From: Gilvibacter sp. SZ-19
GTDB taxonomy: Bacteria > Bacteroidota > Bacteroidia > Flavobacteriales > Flavobacteriaceae
Direction of reading: 5' to 3'
DNA: 64,000 bases
Assembly (NCBI RefSeq): GCF_002163875.1
Contig: NZ_CP019333.1
Location: 2,782,864 to 2,846,863 of the forward strand
The position numbers were made by a program, and so were the translations under genes. Shown piece after piece: positions 1-9,421 of the stretch (positions are counted from its first letter, which is position 1; each line of letters begins with the position of its first letter). Under the pieces are notes generated by a model. That model had not been told where the DNA came from and ran no database searches. It worked only from the letters and a program-made list of their open reading frames with translations.

Positions 1-1055
1 CCGCCAACACCAATGGCCACATCGTTACCCATAACTTGAGCACAGACCATGGTCAAGGCCTCACATTGAGTTGGATTCACCTTACCTGGCATGATGGACG
101 ATCCTGGCTCGTTAGCAGGAATAATGATCTCTCCAATTCCAGAACGCGGGCCACTTGCCAATAAACGAATATCGTTGGCGATCTTATTCAGCGATACTGC
201 CAATTGCTTCAAAGCACCGTGGGTCTCTACTATAGCGTCATGGGCAGCTAGGGCCTCGAATTTATTATCCGCACTCACAAAAGGAAGCTTGGTAAACTCT
301 GCTATGTATTCAGAAACGCGTTTGGCATATCCTTTTGGAGTATTGATCCCGGTTCCAACGGCAGTTCCTCCTAAAGCCAACTCACTTAGATGCGCTAAGG
401 TGTTCTTTAATGCAGCCAAACCGTGATCCAACTGAGATACGTAGCCTGAGAATTCTTGTCCCAGGGTCAGGGGAGTGGCATCCATAAGGTGAGTTCTCCC
501 GATCTTTACAACATCTTTAAATTCTTTGGATTTGGCTTTTAGGGTATTGCGAAGCTGTTCTACACCAGGGATGGTGGTCTCCACTACTTTTTTGTAGGCA
601 GCGATATGCATCCCAGTTGGGAAAGTATCGTTAGAAGACTGGGATTTGTTCACATCGTCATTAGGCTGTAAGGTCTTTTCACCTTCTCCCACGGTTTTAC
701 CAGCCAACTGGTGGGCCCGATTGGCGATCACCTCATTGACATTCATATTACTCTGTGTACCACTTCCTGTTTGCCAAATTACCAAAGGGAACTGATCGTC
801 GTGTTTTCCTGCTAAGATCTCATCACATACCGCCGCAATAAGATCGCGTTTGGCTACGTCCAGAACTCCCAATTCACAATTGGTGTAGGCAGCAGCTTTC
901 TTTAGGTAAGCAAAACCATAAACGATCTCCAAAGGCATGGAAGCAGGTCTTCCTATCTTGAAATTGTTTCTAGAGCGCTCTGTTTGAGCTCCCCAAAGTT
1001 TGTCTGCAGGTACTTTAACTTCTCCTAAAGTGTCTTTTTCTATGCGGTATTCCAT
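1..1055 (-). CDS. fumC: Fumarate hydratase class II (partial, C-terminus outside window)
   Basis: Interconverts fumarate and malate in the TCA cycle in the cytoplasm. About 351 N-terminal residues of the usual ~465 are visible; the gene runs off the left edge. The class II signature [11 protein letters not shown] lies near residues 317-327, and the [14 protein letters not shown] and [10 protein letters not shown] substrate-site segments are present. It starts at ATG 1055, with a -7 box about 20 bases upstream. It is an oxygen-stable homotetramer family, unlike the iron-sulfur class I enzymes. Identification is by residue pattern and is secure. Confidence 0.95.
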   Translation of the reverse strand, partial: MEYRIEKDTLGEVKVPADKLWGAQTERSRNNFKIGRPASMPLEIVYGFAYLKKAAAYTNCELGVLDVAKRDLIAAVCDEILAGKHDDQFPLVIWQTGSGTQSNMNVNEVIANRAHQLAGKTVGEGEKTLQPNDDVNKSQSSNDTFPTGMHIAAYKKVVETTIPGVEQLRNTLKAKSKEFKDVVKIGRTHLMDATPLTLGQEFSGYVSQLDHGLAALKNTLAHLSELALGGTAVGTGINTPKGYAKRVSEYIAEFTKLPFVSADNKFEALAAHDAIVETHGALKQLAVSLNKIANDIRLLASGPRSGIGEIIIPANEPGSSIMPGKVNPTQCEALTMVCAQVMGNDVAIGVG

Positions 1056-1074
1056 GGTCTTTTATTTAAGACTA

Positions 1075-1082
1075 CAAAGGTA
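1075..1082 (-). promoter_or_regulatory. -7 box TAccTTTG for fumC
   Basis: Matches the Bacteroidota -7 consensus TAnnTTTG on the minus strand, 19 bases before the fumC ATG. No well-spaced -33 TTG is visible. Confidence 0.55.
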
Positions 1083-1161
1083 AATATTGAAGGGCAAAAG
1101 TGCGAGAGCAGAGGGATATAATTTTTTTAACTGCGGACGAAATATTTTTTAGATTTTCGAT

Positions 1162-1169
1162 TATCTTTG
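1162..1169 (+). promoter_or_regulatory. -7 box TAtcTTTG for the 54-aa ORF
   Basis: A consensus TAnnTTTG box 23 bases before the ATG at 1193. It supports the small ORF being a transcribed gene. Confidence 0.55.
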
Positions 1170-1192
1170 CAGTGTATTAAAAACACTTACCC

Positions 1193-1357
1193 ATGTTCGA
1201 ATTTGACCAATATTTAGGATTTTTAGCATTCTTAACCATCTTGACCATCGGTTTTTGGTTGATGATCTTTCTAATTAGCATCATCCCTTATTGGATCGGC
1301 GGGGCACTAATCGAAAAAATGAAGATGAAGCGCGAAGCCAAAAAGGCACAGCAATAA
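1193..1357 (+). CDS. Small one- or two-pass membrane protein, 54 aa
   Basis: Reads MFEFDQYLGFLAFLTILTIG at its start, then a long hydrophobic stretch (about residues 8-42) and a basic tail of Lys/Arg-rich residues ending KKAQQ. The shape suggests a small inner-membrane protein with a cytoplasmic positive tail. It has its own -7 box and is followed 20 bases after its stop by a strong terminator, so it forms a complete small transcription unit. I do not recognise a family and no function can be assigned. Confidence 0.65.
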   Translation: MFEFDQYLGFLAFLTILTIGFWLMIFLISIIPYWIGGALIEKMKMKREAKKAQQ

Positions 1358-1377
1358 GCTTTCTTTAAACAACATAA

Positions 1378-1412
1378 AAAAAAGAGCGGTCAATTCGACC
1401 GCTCTTTTTTTG
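1378..1412. terminator. Bidirectional intrinsic terminator
   Basis: An 11-bp perfect stem (AAAGAGCGGTC / GACCGCTCTTT, 5-base loop) with A-run before and T-run after. It serves both the small ORF on the plus strand and the receptor gene on the minus strand. Confidence 0.85.
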
Positions 1413-1416
1413 TTCC

Positions 1417-3894
1417 TTATGGACGTCCTTGGAATTCAAAGTCGTCATCACCACCTCCAGGACCGCCACCTCTTTGTTGGCGTCTCTTTTGCTGGTTGAA
1501 TCTGTAGGTAAAGGTAAGATTGAACTGGCGTTCTCTCCACTGAAATTCGCTCTCTTGTCTAAAAGTGGCCGTATTGGTCTCGCTAATACGCTTTCTGCTG
1601 TTAAATAGGTCGCGTACGTTAAAACCTAGAGTAGCATTATCGTTAAAGAGATCCTTAGCAAAAGCAAGGTCTATAGACAGAATTCCTTTGTTTCTGGTCT
1701 GGGCGTCTTCTCTAGGGCCACGGTAAAAAGCATTGGTCTGCCAATCGATCTTAGCAGGTAGGGTCACTTTAGAGGAGAATCTTGCAAACCAACTGGTGTT
1801 GTCTGCGCTAAAGTCAGTACCGTTAAACTCACCTTCTGTTACAAAACGGAAAAAGTTAAAGCTTCCGTTCAGGCGCAACCATTTGGTAGGGTTGTATAGT
1901 ACTCCGGCTTCCGCTCCAAAGCGCTCATTAGTCGCTAGGTTGATCGGAATGGTTCGCACTACAGGCACACCGTTTGGCGTAACATCTCCTGTGTTCTCTC
2001 TAATGAACTGAAACGCATCGGTCTCGTATTGATAGTATACCGAACTGGTTAGTGTGATCTTTTCCCAACGTTTTAGGTAACCCAAGTCGAAGGCAGAAGC
2101 AAAGGCAGGGTTCAGCCCTGGATTTCCTTGAAAGATATTCGCCTCACTAGAACGCGAAGGGAATGGATTCACAAAGAAACCGCGCGGACGGTTAATACGT
2201 CTGTTATAACCAAAAGTGATGTTCTCGCTTTCTCCAAGTTCATAGATGAGGTTCACCGTAGGGAAAAGCCCGTCAAAGGTCTCGTCAAAGTCAACTTCGA
2301 AATCATCGCCTACCGTTGGGTCGAAATCAGATACCTCTCCTTGTTGGCGAGTAGATTCGTAGCGAAGTCCTAATAAGAAAGAGAACTTGCCAAACTTATT
2401 TCCGTACTGGGTGTAGATCGCATTGACGTCTTGGCTAAAGGTAAATACGTTAGACAGGTTTCCGTTGCGTTCAAATACACCGCTAGTGCCAACTTCTTCC
2501 AACACTTCAAAATCGGTCACTGTTTCGCGGAATTGTCCGCGATAACCCGCTTCGAATTGGGCGTTTTCGCCGATTGGTAAAACATAGTCCGCCTGCAACA
2601 AATAATTGTCGCGAGACTCGTCTGTGGTAATATCTTCGGCCGGAAGTGTTTCCATATCTGGGAATGCATTGCGCTCGCCAATAAAATTGGATTCCACTTC
2701 GTTTCGCGTATCGTACTGCAGATCAATGGCCAGATTGTGGCCTTCGTCATTGAAATTATTGGTATAATTCAAGGCAACTTGGTAACTATCTCCAGTTTCT
2801 GCCTCATCTTCTATACGCACTGTCGATTCAGCGAGCTCGTTAGAAGCGTTGAACTCGTCTGTAAAGTTTGCAGTTCTAGAATCGTCGTTTCCGGTTCTGT
2901 AAAATCCGGAAGCAGTAATGGTAGATCGATCGGTCAAATTATAAGTCACTCCCAAGTTGGTAGTGATCCCTCTGCGGATTCGATCGATATCGCGATCTTC
3001 TATTACTAGCGGATTCTCAACACCATCTATAAAGAAGTTATTGCTAAAGAAACCGTTTCCTGGAGATTCCTGATAGCGTACTGAAGTGGTGTTAAAAATA
3101 TTAAATTTCTTCTGGCGGTAATTGATATTACCGGTAAGACTGCTTCCCCAAGGGAAACCAACATTGGTAATGATAGAGCCGTTAAAACCTAGATTCTTGT
3201 CTTTTTTAAGTACAATGTTTATGATTCCTGCGGAGCCTTCGGCATCATAACGAGCAGAAGGAGAAGTGATCACCTCTACGCGCTCAATGGTCTCTGCTGG
3301 CAATTGTCTAAGTGCATCCGTGTTTCCAAAGCCTGCAAGCGCACTTGGTCTTCCATTTATCAAGATCTGAACATTGCCGTTTCCTCTAAGGTTGATAGCG
3401 CCATCTACATCTACAGTTACCGAAGGTACATTATTTAAAGCGTCGCTAACTGTTGCTCCGCTAGTAGTAAGGTCCTTACCGATATTGTAGATCTTCTTGT
3501 CTAAGCGCACCACAACCTCTGTGGTCTCTGCAGTAACGACTACTTCGTCCAAACTTGCAGCGTCCAGGGCCATAGCCACTGGTGGTAATTCGGTGTTCTT
3601 GTTTACCAAGACATTTTCTTTCCTAACTGTTTTGTAGGAGATGTAATCGTACTGCACGGTGTAGATACCTTCTGGTACCGAGATCGAATACTTCCCATCT
3701 ATTTCTGTGATTCCTCCTGCAACCAGATCATTGGTAGCATTAAAAAAGGAAACGGTTGCAAATTCTAAGGGTTGTCCAGTTTGCTCATCAACTATTAATC
3801 CTTTAACGGTATAGTTGCGGGCATTGGCTTGACCATAACTCAGTTGTATAGTAAATAGGAGTAGGGCAATATAGGTTAGCGTTTTTAGCTGCAT
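1417..3894 (-). CDS. TonB-dependent receptor-like outer membrane beta-barrel protein (OMP_b-brl_3 type)
   Basis: An outer membrane receptor of 825 aa. A signal peptide (about 1-21) is followed by a carboxypeptidase-D-regulatory-like beta-sandwich (about 27-110), a plug domain (about 115-235, with the NLRGNGNVQILINGRPSAL segment) and a large barrel. This arrangement fits the Bacteroidota outer-membrane beta-barrel family that resembles TonB receptors; the substrate cannot be read from sequence. Oddly, the last strand is followed by a tail of about 25 residues, rich in Arg/Gln, Gly and then Asp, instead of ending on an aromatic residue as barrels usually do. It stands alone, with no SusD partner beside it. 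Confidence 0.85.
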   Translation of the reverse strand: MQLKTLTYIALLLFTIQLSYGQANARNYTVKGLIVDEQTGQPLEFATVSFFNATNDLVAGGITEIDGKYSISVPEGIYTVQYDYISYKTVRKENVLVNKNTELPPVAMALDAASLDEVVVTAETTEVVVRLDKKIYNIGKDLTTSGATVSDALNNVPSVTVDVDGAINLRGNGNVQILINGRPSALAGFGNTDALRQLPAETIERVEVITSPSARYDAEGSAGIINIVLKKDKNLGFNGSIITNVGFPWGSSLTGNINYRQKKFNIFNTTSVRYQESPGNGFFSNNFFIDGVENPLVIEDRDIDRIRRGITTNLGVTYNLTDRSTITASGFYRTGNDDSRTANFTDEFNASNELAESTVRIEDEAETGDSYQVALNYTNNFNDEGHNLAIDLQYDTRNEVESNFIGERNAFPDMETLPAEDITTDESRDNYLLQADYVLPIGENAQFEAGYRGQFRETVTDFEVLEEVGTSGVFERNGNLSNVFTFSQDVNAIYTQYGNKFGKFSFLLGLRYESTRQQGEVSDFDPTVGDDFEVDFDETFDGLFPTVNLIYELGESENITFGYNRRINRPRGFFVNPFPSRSSEANIFQGNPGLNPAFASAFDLGYLKRWEKITLTSSVYYQYETDAFQFIRENTGDVTPNGVPVVRTIPINLATNERFGAEAGVLYNPTKWLRLNGSFNFFRFVTEGEFNGTDFSADNTSWFARFSSKVTLPAKIDWQTNAFYRGPREDAQTRNKGILSIDLAFAKDLFNDNATLGFNVRDLFNSRKRISETNTATFRQESEFQWRERQFNLTFTYRFNQQKRRQQRGGGPGGGDDDFEFQGRP

Positions 3895-3958
3895 GATGGG
3901 TAATTTTCGGCGAAGTTAGACCGATAAATCACGCAGCTAAGCCAACATTTTGTTAATG

Positions 3959-4318
3959 TTATATAATGTTTTGTAAAAAATCTTGAACCGCATCGATAGG
4001 TCTACCAACCACTGCTTTTTGACCATCGCTTAAAATAGGACGCTCTATTAGTTTTGGATGTGACACCATAGCGGCTATTAACTCTTTTTCTGACAGGCTT
4101 TTACCTTTAAAATCAGATTTCCAGATAGCCTCGCCTTTACGGATCAAGGCATCTGCCGTTATCCCCAGTTGCCCTAGCAGCTGGGTCAATTCCGCAGCAG
4201 TTAAAGGATCGTTCAAATACAAGCGAACTTTATGGTCCAAACCACTTGCCTCAAGGGCTTGTAGTCCTTCTCTAGATTTTCTGCAACGCGGATTATGATA
4301 TATGGTGATCATGGGCAT
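3959..4318 (-). CDS. arsC: ArsC/Spx-family arsenate reductase-like protein
   Basis: A small thioredoxin-fold protein of 119 aa. It has the ArsC pocket NPRCRKS (Cys12 as catalytic thiol) and the RPI motif near residue 93 that lines the arsenate site in this family. It resembles the short YfgD/ArsC group, which uses glutathione or glutaredoxin-type thiols in characterised members. No ars operon genes (arsB, arsR) are near, so a general thiol-redox role is as likely as arsenate reduction. The start overlaps the upstream gene by 26 bases (20 if the second Met at 4312 is used). It is last in the prfB operon. Confidence 0.85.
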   Translation of the reverse strand: MPMITIYHNPRCRKSREGLQALEASGLDHKVRLYLNDPLTAAELTQLLGQLGITADALIRKGEAIWKSDFKGKSLSEKELIAAMVSHPKLIERPILSDGQKAVVGRPIDAVQDFLQNII

Positions 4319-4802
4319 AAGGTTTTATTAAAGCTTCTAATTCTAGGGTGTAATCGTGCTGGAGATCTTCGTGTAATTTCTCGATCTTTTGCTCGATCAA
4401 GTGGATCTGTCGCCAGAATATATTGGTCAAAACACGATTCTCGAAAATTGTTGGTTTTATTAAGGTCATGCGATAACAGAAGTGCATGAGCAATTCCACC
4501 GCAGTCTCGTTTCGGTTGGAGTATCTTATAAATCGACGCAGTTCCCTTAAGATCTTGCGTACGCTTTTCTTTATATAATAATGAGATTGGTTATTTATGC
4601 TGTCAAAGCTTTGATCCATATCGGCCTGAAGGGCGCTAATGTAGCTTTCCTCATCTTGCCGATCAAAAAGCAAATAGCTCAGCATTTCTTTATTGTCTCG
4701 TTTAAAACGGGCCAATTCCAAACAGAGGTTTATAAGACTATCTCTGTCTTGAAGATTTAGCTCTTTTTTGATCTGAGATAAAGGTTGTGGCTTTATACCC
4801 AT
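4293..4802 (-). CDS. Conserved hypothetical helical protein, 169 aa
   Basis: I do not recognise the family. The sequence is soluble, charged and almost entirely helical by composition, with no signal peptide or membrane segment. A central KKSVRKILRELRRFIRY stretch is strongly basic and amphipathic. It lies between a PfkB kinase (9 bases upstream) and arsC (overlapping start), so it is translated as part of the prfB-led operon. Confidence 0.7.
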   Translation of the reverse strand: MGIKPQPLSQIKKELNLQDRDSLINLCLELARFKRDNKEMLSYLLFDRQDEESYISALQADMDQSFDSINNQSHYYIKKSVRKILRELRRFIRYSNRNETAVELLMHFCYRMTLIKPTIFENRVLTNIFWRQIHLIEQKIEKLHEDLQHDYTLELEALIKPYAHDHHIS

Positions 4803-4811
4803 AGCCCGTAT

Positions 4812-5804
4812 TTACGCCTTTGGAGATTTACCCGAGATATGACCGGCCACGATCATTGCATCAGTTTCTGCAAGAGAGCGAAACACTTCAAATGTCTTTC
4901 CTTGAGTGCGCTGTGCTCCCATAGCATTGCCGTATTGTGCCGCCTTGACATAGGCCGTGTCCTCTTCTAAAAGACCAAAGGCAATACCTCCGGCAAAGGA
5001 ATCTCCGCAACCCGTAGTATCTACAACATGATCCACAATGACCGGGGCAACGTGCTCGGCATGCAGCTCGCCCGCTTTTAGGCTGTAGACCATAACGCCG
5101 CGTGCATCTAAGGTAACATAGAGCGATTTTAGTCCTTGTTTTAAACAATGCGAGGCAAATTCCGGGAGTTGTGATTCACTCATGGCATCGTGCGTAGCCA
5201 ACTCACCCAGATCGTATTCGTTCTTAAACCAGCTGCAATTCGCCTCTTCCAAATTCATCTTCAAAACATCGATATAGGGAAGCCAACGGTCGCGATCCAC
5301 CCAAAACTTGGTCACGCGATCTCCGCGATGGGTCAGGGCAGTGGTGGGGCCATGGGCATCAAAAACCACGGTGGCCTCACTGTTGTTCTTTATATATTGT
5401 AGGGTCTCTAAAGGAACTTCGAAATCGGTAACAGGGACACAGACAAAAACATCGCAATCCAGCAGTGGCGCTACATCTTCTGGGGTTATTGGCGGCATAA
5501 AGGCCGTTTGTTTTTCTTTTCTGTTATTCTGATCTAAGAACTGTAGTTGGATCACATCGCCTTGGTCACTAGCAGCAGAGATATGATCTGTATTGATGTT
5601 TTCATAGGGAGCCAATACATCGAGTACACCCTGATAGTCCACTTTGCGAACATGCGTTACCGGATACACAACGCCTTGGTCGCCCAGAAGTTTGGACAAG
5701 GCTATGGCCGTATGGGTAGCTGCTCCGTATTTTTGGATCACTTCTCCGTGGTGTGTGACTATATGATCCCTTGGGATCGGACCTAAAACTGCAATTTTAT
5801 ACAT
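4812..5804 (-). CDS. PfkB-family carbohydrate/nucleoside kinase
   Basis: A ribokinase-fold kinase of 330 aa. The C-terminal PfkB signature DTTGCGDSFAGG starts at residue 262, with Asp268 as the expected catalytic base and the preceding Gly-rich turn forming the anion hole. The N-terminus (GPIPRDHIV, then KYGAATHTAIALSKL) corresponds to the usual substrate-binding half. The substrate cannot be decided between sugar and nucleoside. It begins 3 bases after the prfB stop, so it is co-transcribed with release factor 2. Confidence 0.85.
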   Translation of the reverse strand: MYKIAVLGPIPRDHIVTHHGEVIQKYGAATHTAIALSKLLGDQGVVYPVTHVRKVDYQGVLDVLAPYENINTDHISAASDQGDVIQLQFLDQNNRKEKQTAFMPPITPEDVAPLLDCDVFVCVPVTDFEVPLETLQYIKNNSEATVVFDAHGPTTALTHRGDRVTKFWVDRDRWLPYIDVLKMNLEEANCSWFKNEYDLGELATHDAMSESQLPEFASHCLKQGLKSLYVTLDARGVMVYSLKAGELHAEHVAPVIVDHVVDTTGCGDSFAGGIAFGLLEEDTAYVKAAQYGNAMGAQRTQGKTFEVFRSLAETDAMIVAGHISGKSPKA

Positions 5805-5807
5805 ATT

Positions 5808-6915
5808 CTAAAGTTCGTCGGCCGGTTTCTCTTGCCCGGTCATCATTAAATATTCCTTCAAGAATTCGTCTATATTTCCGTCTAGAACGGCATCTGTATT
5901 ACCGCTCTCGTAATTGGTCCTCACGTCTTTGATCAATTTATACGGATGCAAGACGTAGTTTCTGATCTGTGAGCCCCATTCGATGGATTTCTTTTCTGAT
6001 TCGATCTGATCTCTGGCAGCTTGACGTTTTCTGAGTTCTATCTCATACAGCTGCGATTTAAGCATCTGCATGGCCTTTTCACGGTTCTCCAGTTGTGACC
6101 GCGTTTCACTATTGTGTATCACGATCCCAGAAGGGTGGTGGGTCAAGATCGCTTTGGTCTCTACTTTATTCACGTTCTGTCCACCGGCACCGCTAGATCG
6201 CGCAAAATCCCAGCTAATATCCGCAGGATTTATATCTATCTCTATACTGTCATCTGCAAGTGGATAAACATAGACCGAAGCAAAACTCGTATGGCGTTTT
6301 GCATTGCTGTCAAAAGGAGAGATGCGCACCAAGCGGTGAACACCGTTCTCACTTTTTAACCAACCAAATCCGTATTCTCCATCGATCTCTAAGGTAACGG
6401 TTTTTACACCAGCTACATCTCCCGCTTGAAAATTTAGTTCTTTTACTTTAAACCCTTTCTTTTCTGCCCACATCAGATACATGCGCATAAGCATTTGTGC
6501 CCAGTCGCAACTCTCCGTGCCTCCTGCGCCAGCTGTGATCTGCAGTACAGCGCTCATATCGTCACCCTCGTCGCTCATCATATTTCTGAACTCCAGGCTT
6601 TCTGTAGCATCTAAAGCTTTGGTAAAGGCAGCATCAACCTGCGCTGCAGTGGCTTCGTCCTCTTTATAGAATTCTAAGAGCACTTCGGCTTCGTCAATCA
6701 AAGTAACAGCCTCTTCAAAATCACTGACCCATTTTTTTTGGCCGCGTAATTTTTTCATAAAAGCTTCTGCTTCTTTGGGATTGTTCCAAAAGTTTGGGTC
6801 AAAGGTCTTTTCTTCGTCGTTGGCTATAATGACACGCTTTCCGGCTATGTCAAAGATACCTCCTTAACGCATCCTGGCGCTCTCTAAGATCTTTAATCTG
6901 ATCTGTTGTAGTCAT
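5808..6915 (-). CDS. prfB: Peptide chain release factor 2 with programmed +1 frameshift
   Basis: Terminates translation at UGA and UAA. The gene is in two frames. A 21-codon leader (MTTTDQIKDLRERQDALRRY-Leu) starts at ATG 6915 and ends at an in-frame TGA at 6852-6850. Shifting +1 at CTT-TGA-C continues as DIAGKRVIIANDEEKTF into the main frame, giving 368 aa. An AGGAGG element sits just before the shift site, as in the E. coli autoregulatory signal, so low RF2 favours frameshifting. In the full protein the stop-recognition SPF is at about 199-201 and the GGQ peptidyl-hydrolysis motif at about 244-246. Annotation from the internal ATG at 6758 would lose 52 residues. Confidence 0.97.
6849..6865 (-). 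promoter_or_regulatory. prfB programmed frameshift signal
   Basis: On the minus strand this reads AGGAGGTATCTTTGAC: an internal Shine-Dalgarno-like AGGAGG, then CTT, the in-frame TGA and the C that opens the +1 frame (GAC). It is the canonical RF2 recoding site and contains the only zero-frame stop between the two halves. Confidence 0.95.
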
Positions 6916-6933
6916 ACTTGCTTGTTAGAGAGA

Positions 6934-6941
6934 CAAAAATA
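6934..6941 (-). promoter_or_regulatory. -7 box TAttTTTG for the prfB operon
   Basis: A consensus -7 box 18 bases before the prfB leader ATG at 6915. It supports that upstream start rather than the internal ATG at 6758. Confidence 0.6.
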
Positions 6942-7006
6942 AAACTTCAGCCTCTGCGATGAAACATTTTTGATGTATTTTTATGGCACTAGCAAACCAT
7001 TTATTT

Positions 7007-9418
7007 ATGAAGCGATTGATTTGCCTTTTGGCAATTGTATGTGTCATCTCCCCAGTTAAATCACAATTTTTAGACAAGAAAGAAGACCTACAGACCTTTG
7101 ATGGGTTTTTCAAGTTTCATTACAGCCCTTCTGAAGACGCTATTTTTCTAGAGGTCGACAAGCTCGATGAAGAATTTCTTTATGTTCATTCACTCACCTC
7201 AGGACTCGGTTCCAATGATATTGGATTAGACCGCGGTCAGTTAGGTGATGGTGTCATAGTCAAGTTTGTCAAAGCAGGGAACAAGCTGTTGCTTATGCAA
7301 CCCAATCAGGAGTATCGCGCCGTTACAGACAATCAGGCCGAGAAACGTTCGGTAGAGCAGGCCTTTGCTAAGTCAGTACTTTTTGGTTTTCCCATAAAAG
7401 AGACCAAGGGCAGCACTTATGTTATTGATCTTACTCCTTTTTTGATGCTCGATGCCCATGGTGTTTCCAAACGTTTGGCCCGAGCAAAAGAAGGAAAATA
7501 CACCTTAGACAAAAGCAGAAATGCCCTTTGGATGGAGCGCACCAAGGCCTTCCCGAAGAATGTTGAGTTCGAGGCCATGCTTACCTTTAAAGGTGACCCT
7601 ACCGGACGCCATGTAAGTAGTGTGGCGCCAGATGCTTCTGCGCTTACTGTTATCCAACATCACAGTTTTGTACAATTACCCGATGATGGATACAGCCCAA
7701 GAGCCTTCGACCCGCGAAGCGGCTTGAATATGCGTAGTTATTTGGACTATTCCACTCCAATTTGGGAGCCTATACGAAAGCGCATCATTGTACGTCACCG
7801 TTTGGAAAAGAAGAATCCATCCGCAGCAGTAAGCGAAGCTGTTGAACCTATAATATACTATCTGGATCCTGGCACTCCAGAACCTGTGCGTTCCGCGCTT
7901 TTAGAAGGAGGGCGTTGGTGGAACCAAGCTTTCGAGGCTATTGGTTATAAGGATGCCTTTCAAGTAAAAATGCTGCCGGAAGACGCTGACCCGATGGACC
8001 TCAGATACAATGTGATCCAATGGGTGCATCGCTCTACACGCGGCTGGAGTTATGGCGCTAGTATAGTAGATCCAAGAACCGGCGAAATACTAAAAGGACA
8101 TGTAAGTTTAGGGAGCTTGCGAATCCGTCAGGATTTTATGATAGCCCAAGCACTCATGAACAAGCCCTTTGCCATTAGCGATCAGAATTACAAACCCATG
8201 TTGGCCATGGCGCTATCGCGTATTCGTCAACTCTCTGCTCACGAAATAGGACACACTTTGGGCTTTGCACATAATTTTGCAGCTAGTCCAAGTGGACGCT
8301 CTAGTGTAATGGACTATCCGCATCCTTTACTGCGGATGAAAAACGGAAAGCTCGATTTTTCGGAGGCCTATGACACCGGAATTGGAGCATGGGATAAGGT
8401 TACAGTGGCTTATGCCTATGGCAACCCAAGCGGCGATGAAACCGAGAGTTACTATTTGAATAAGGTATTGGAGCAGGCTAAAAAAGACGGGCTGCAGTTT
8501 ATTTCTGATAGTGATGCTCGCGCTCAAGGCGGGGCCCACGCCTTTGCTCACCTTTGGGATAACGGTGCTGATGCTGTTTCTGAATTGAACGAGGTTTTAA
8601 AGCTACGTGCTCAGGCTATGGAAAATTTCTCTGTAGACAACATTCGCTCGGGAGAACCACTTACGGTATTGGAAGATGTCTTTGTGCCCTTGTATTTCTT
8701 CCATCGCTATCAAACAGAAGCGGCGGTGAAATTGGTGGGTGGAATGAACTACAACTACGCCGTTAAGAACGATGATAATTTAATTACCTCAGTTTTACCA
8801 AAAAAGGAGCAAAAGAAAGCCTTAGATGCCGTATTAAAGACGTTGTCGGCAGACGCTCTTGCCATACCATCCGATGTGTTAGAACTGTTCCCACCCCGTG
8901 CTTTTGGGTATTGGCGTGGAAGAGAGTCTTTTAAAAGTAAGACCGGAGTTGCTTTCGATGCTATTGGCGCCAGTGCAACTGCTGCGGATTTTACTTTAGG
9001 TTTATTACTCAACTGGGAACGTGCCAATCGCTTGAGCCAACAAGCTGCATTAGATGCCGATAATATGAGTTTTTCAGATATGCTCAACGGATTGAATACT
9101 GCTGTGTTTAATGCAAATGCGGGTAAGGATGCCTACAAAACGGCTATTGTACAAACAGTTCAACATCAAAGTTTACAGCACTTGTTTAATTTGGCCTTGA
9201 ACCCCAACAGTCGTCCGCAGGTAAAAGCCGATGTGTACGCCTTGGTAACTACTTTACAACAGCAGTACAAATCAAAATCCGACGCATTTAGCAAGCAACT
9301 GCTGCGAGAGATAGCGCAATTCTTAGACGATCCGGAGGAGTTTAAACCGCAAGCGGCTCCGCAGATACCGGACGGTAGTCCGATAGGGAGCTTTCAATGC
9401 TTTTACCCAACAAACTAG
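7007..9418 (+). CDS. Secreted zinc-dependent metalloprotease (DUF4953/DUF5117-type)
   Basis: An extracytoplasmic peptidase of about 803 aa. I chose ATG 7007 because a signal peptide (MKRLICLLAIVCVISPVKSQ) begins exactly there; the upstream in-frame ATG at 6983 only adds a polar leader. The extended zinc motif HEIGHTLGFAH starts at His412 (HExxHxxGxxH), with Glu413 as catalytic base; it is followed by a SVMDYPHP segment resembling a Met-turn. The N-terminal region matches the large Bacteroidota zinc-protease family that carries DUF5117/DUF5118-like segments. It opens an operon with two closely spaced downstream genes. Substrate unknown. Confidence 0.88.
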   Translation: MKRLICLLAIVCVISPVKSQFLDKKEDLQTFDGFFKFHYSPSEDAIFLEVDKLDEEFLYVHSLTSGLGSNDIGLDRGQLGDGVIVKFVKAGNKLLLMQPNQEYRAVTDNQAEKRSVEQAFAKSVLFGFPIKETKGSTYVIDLTPFLMLDAHGVSKRLARAKEGKYTLDKSRNALWMERTKAFPKNVEFEAMLTFKGDPTGRHVSSVAPDASALTVIQHHSFVQLPDDGYSPRAFDPRSGLNMRSYLDYSTPIWEPIRKRIIVRHRLEKKNPSAAVSEAVEPIIYYLDPGTPEPVRSALLEGGRWWNQAFEAIGYKDAFQVKMLPEDADPMDLRYNVIQWVHRSTRGWSYGASIVDPRTGEILKGHVSLGSLRIRQDFMIAQALMNKPFAISDQNYKPMLAMALSRIRQLSAHEIGHTLGFAHNFAASPSGRSSVMDYPHPLLRMKNGKLDFSEAYDTGIGAWDKVTVAYAYGNPSGDETESYYLNKVLEQAKKDGLQFISDSDARAQGGAHAFAHLWDNGADAVSELNEVLKLRAQAMENFSVDNIRSGEPLTVLEDVFVPLYFFHRYQTEAAVKLVGGMNYNYAVKNDDNLITSVLPKKEQKKALDAVLKTLSADALAIPSDVLELFPPRAFGYWRGRESFKSKTGVAFDAIGASATAADFTLGLLLNWERANRLSQQAALDADNMSFSDMLNGLNTAVFNANAGKDAYKTAIVQTVQHQSLQHLFNLALNPNSRPQVKADVYALVTTLQQQYKSKSDAFSKQLLREIAQFLDDPEEFKPQAAPQIPDGSPIGSFQCFYPTN

Positions 9419-9421
9419 ATC

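Noticed and set aside
3935-3960. Terminator after arsC
   Set aside because: The AACATT/AATGTT stem is short, AT-only and has no T-run.
5808-6758. prfB as a truncated gene or pseudogene
   Set aside because: The in-frame TGA has the full recoding signal and the downstream frame is continuous; it is a programmed frameshift.
6983-7006. Upstream start and a TGGCAC element before the zinc protease
   Set aside because: The signal peptide begins at 7007; TGGCAC there lacks the -12 half and the leading T.
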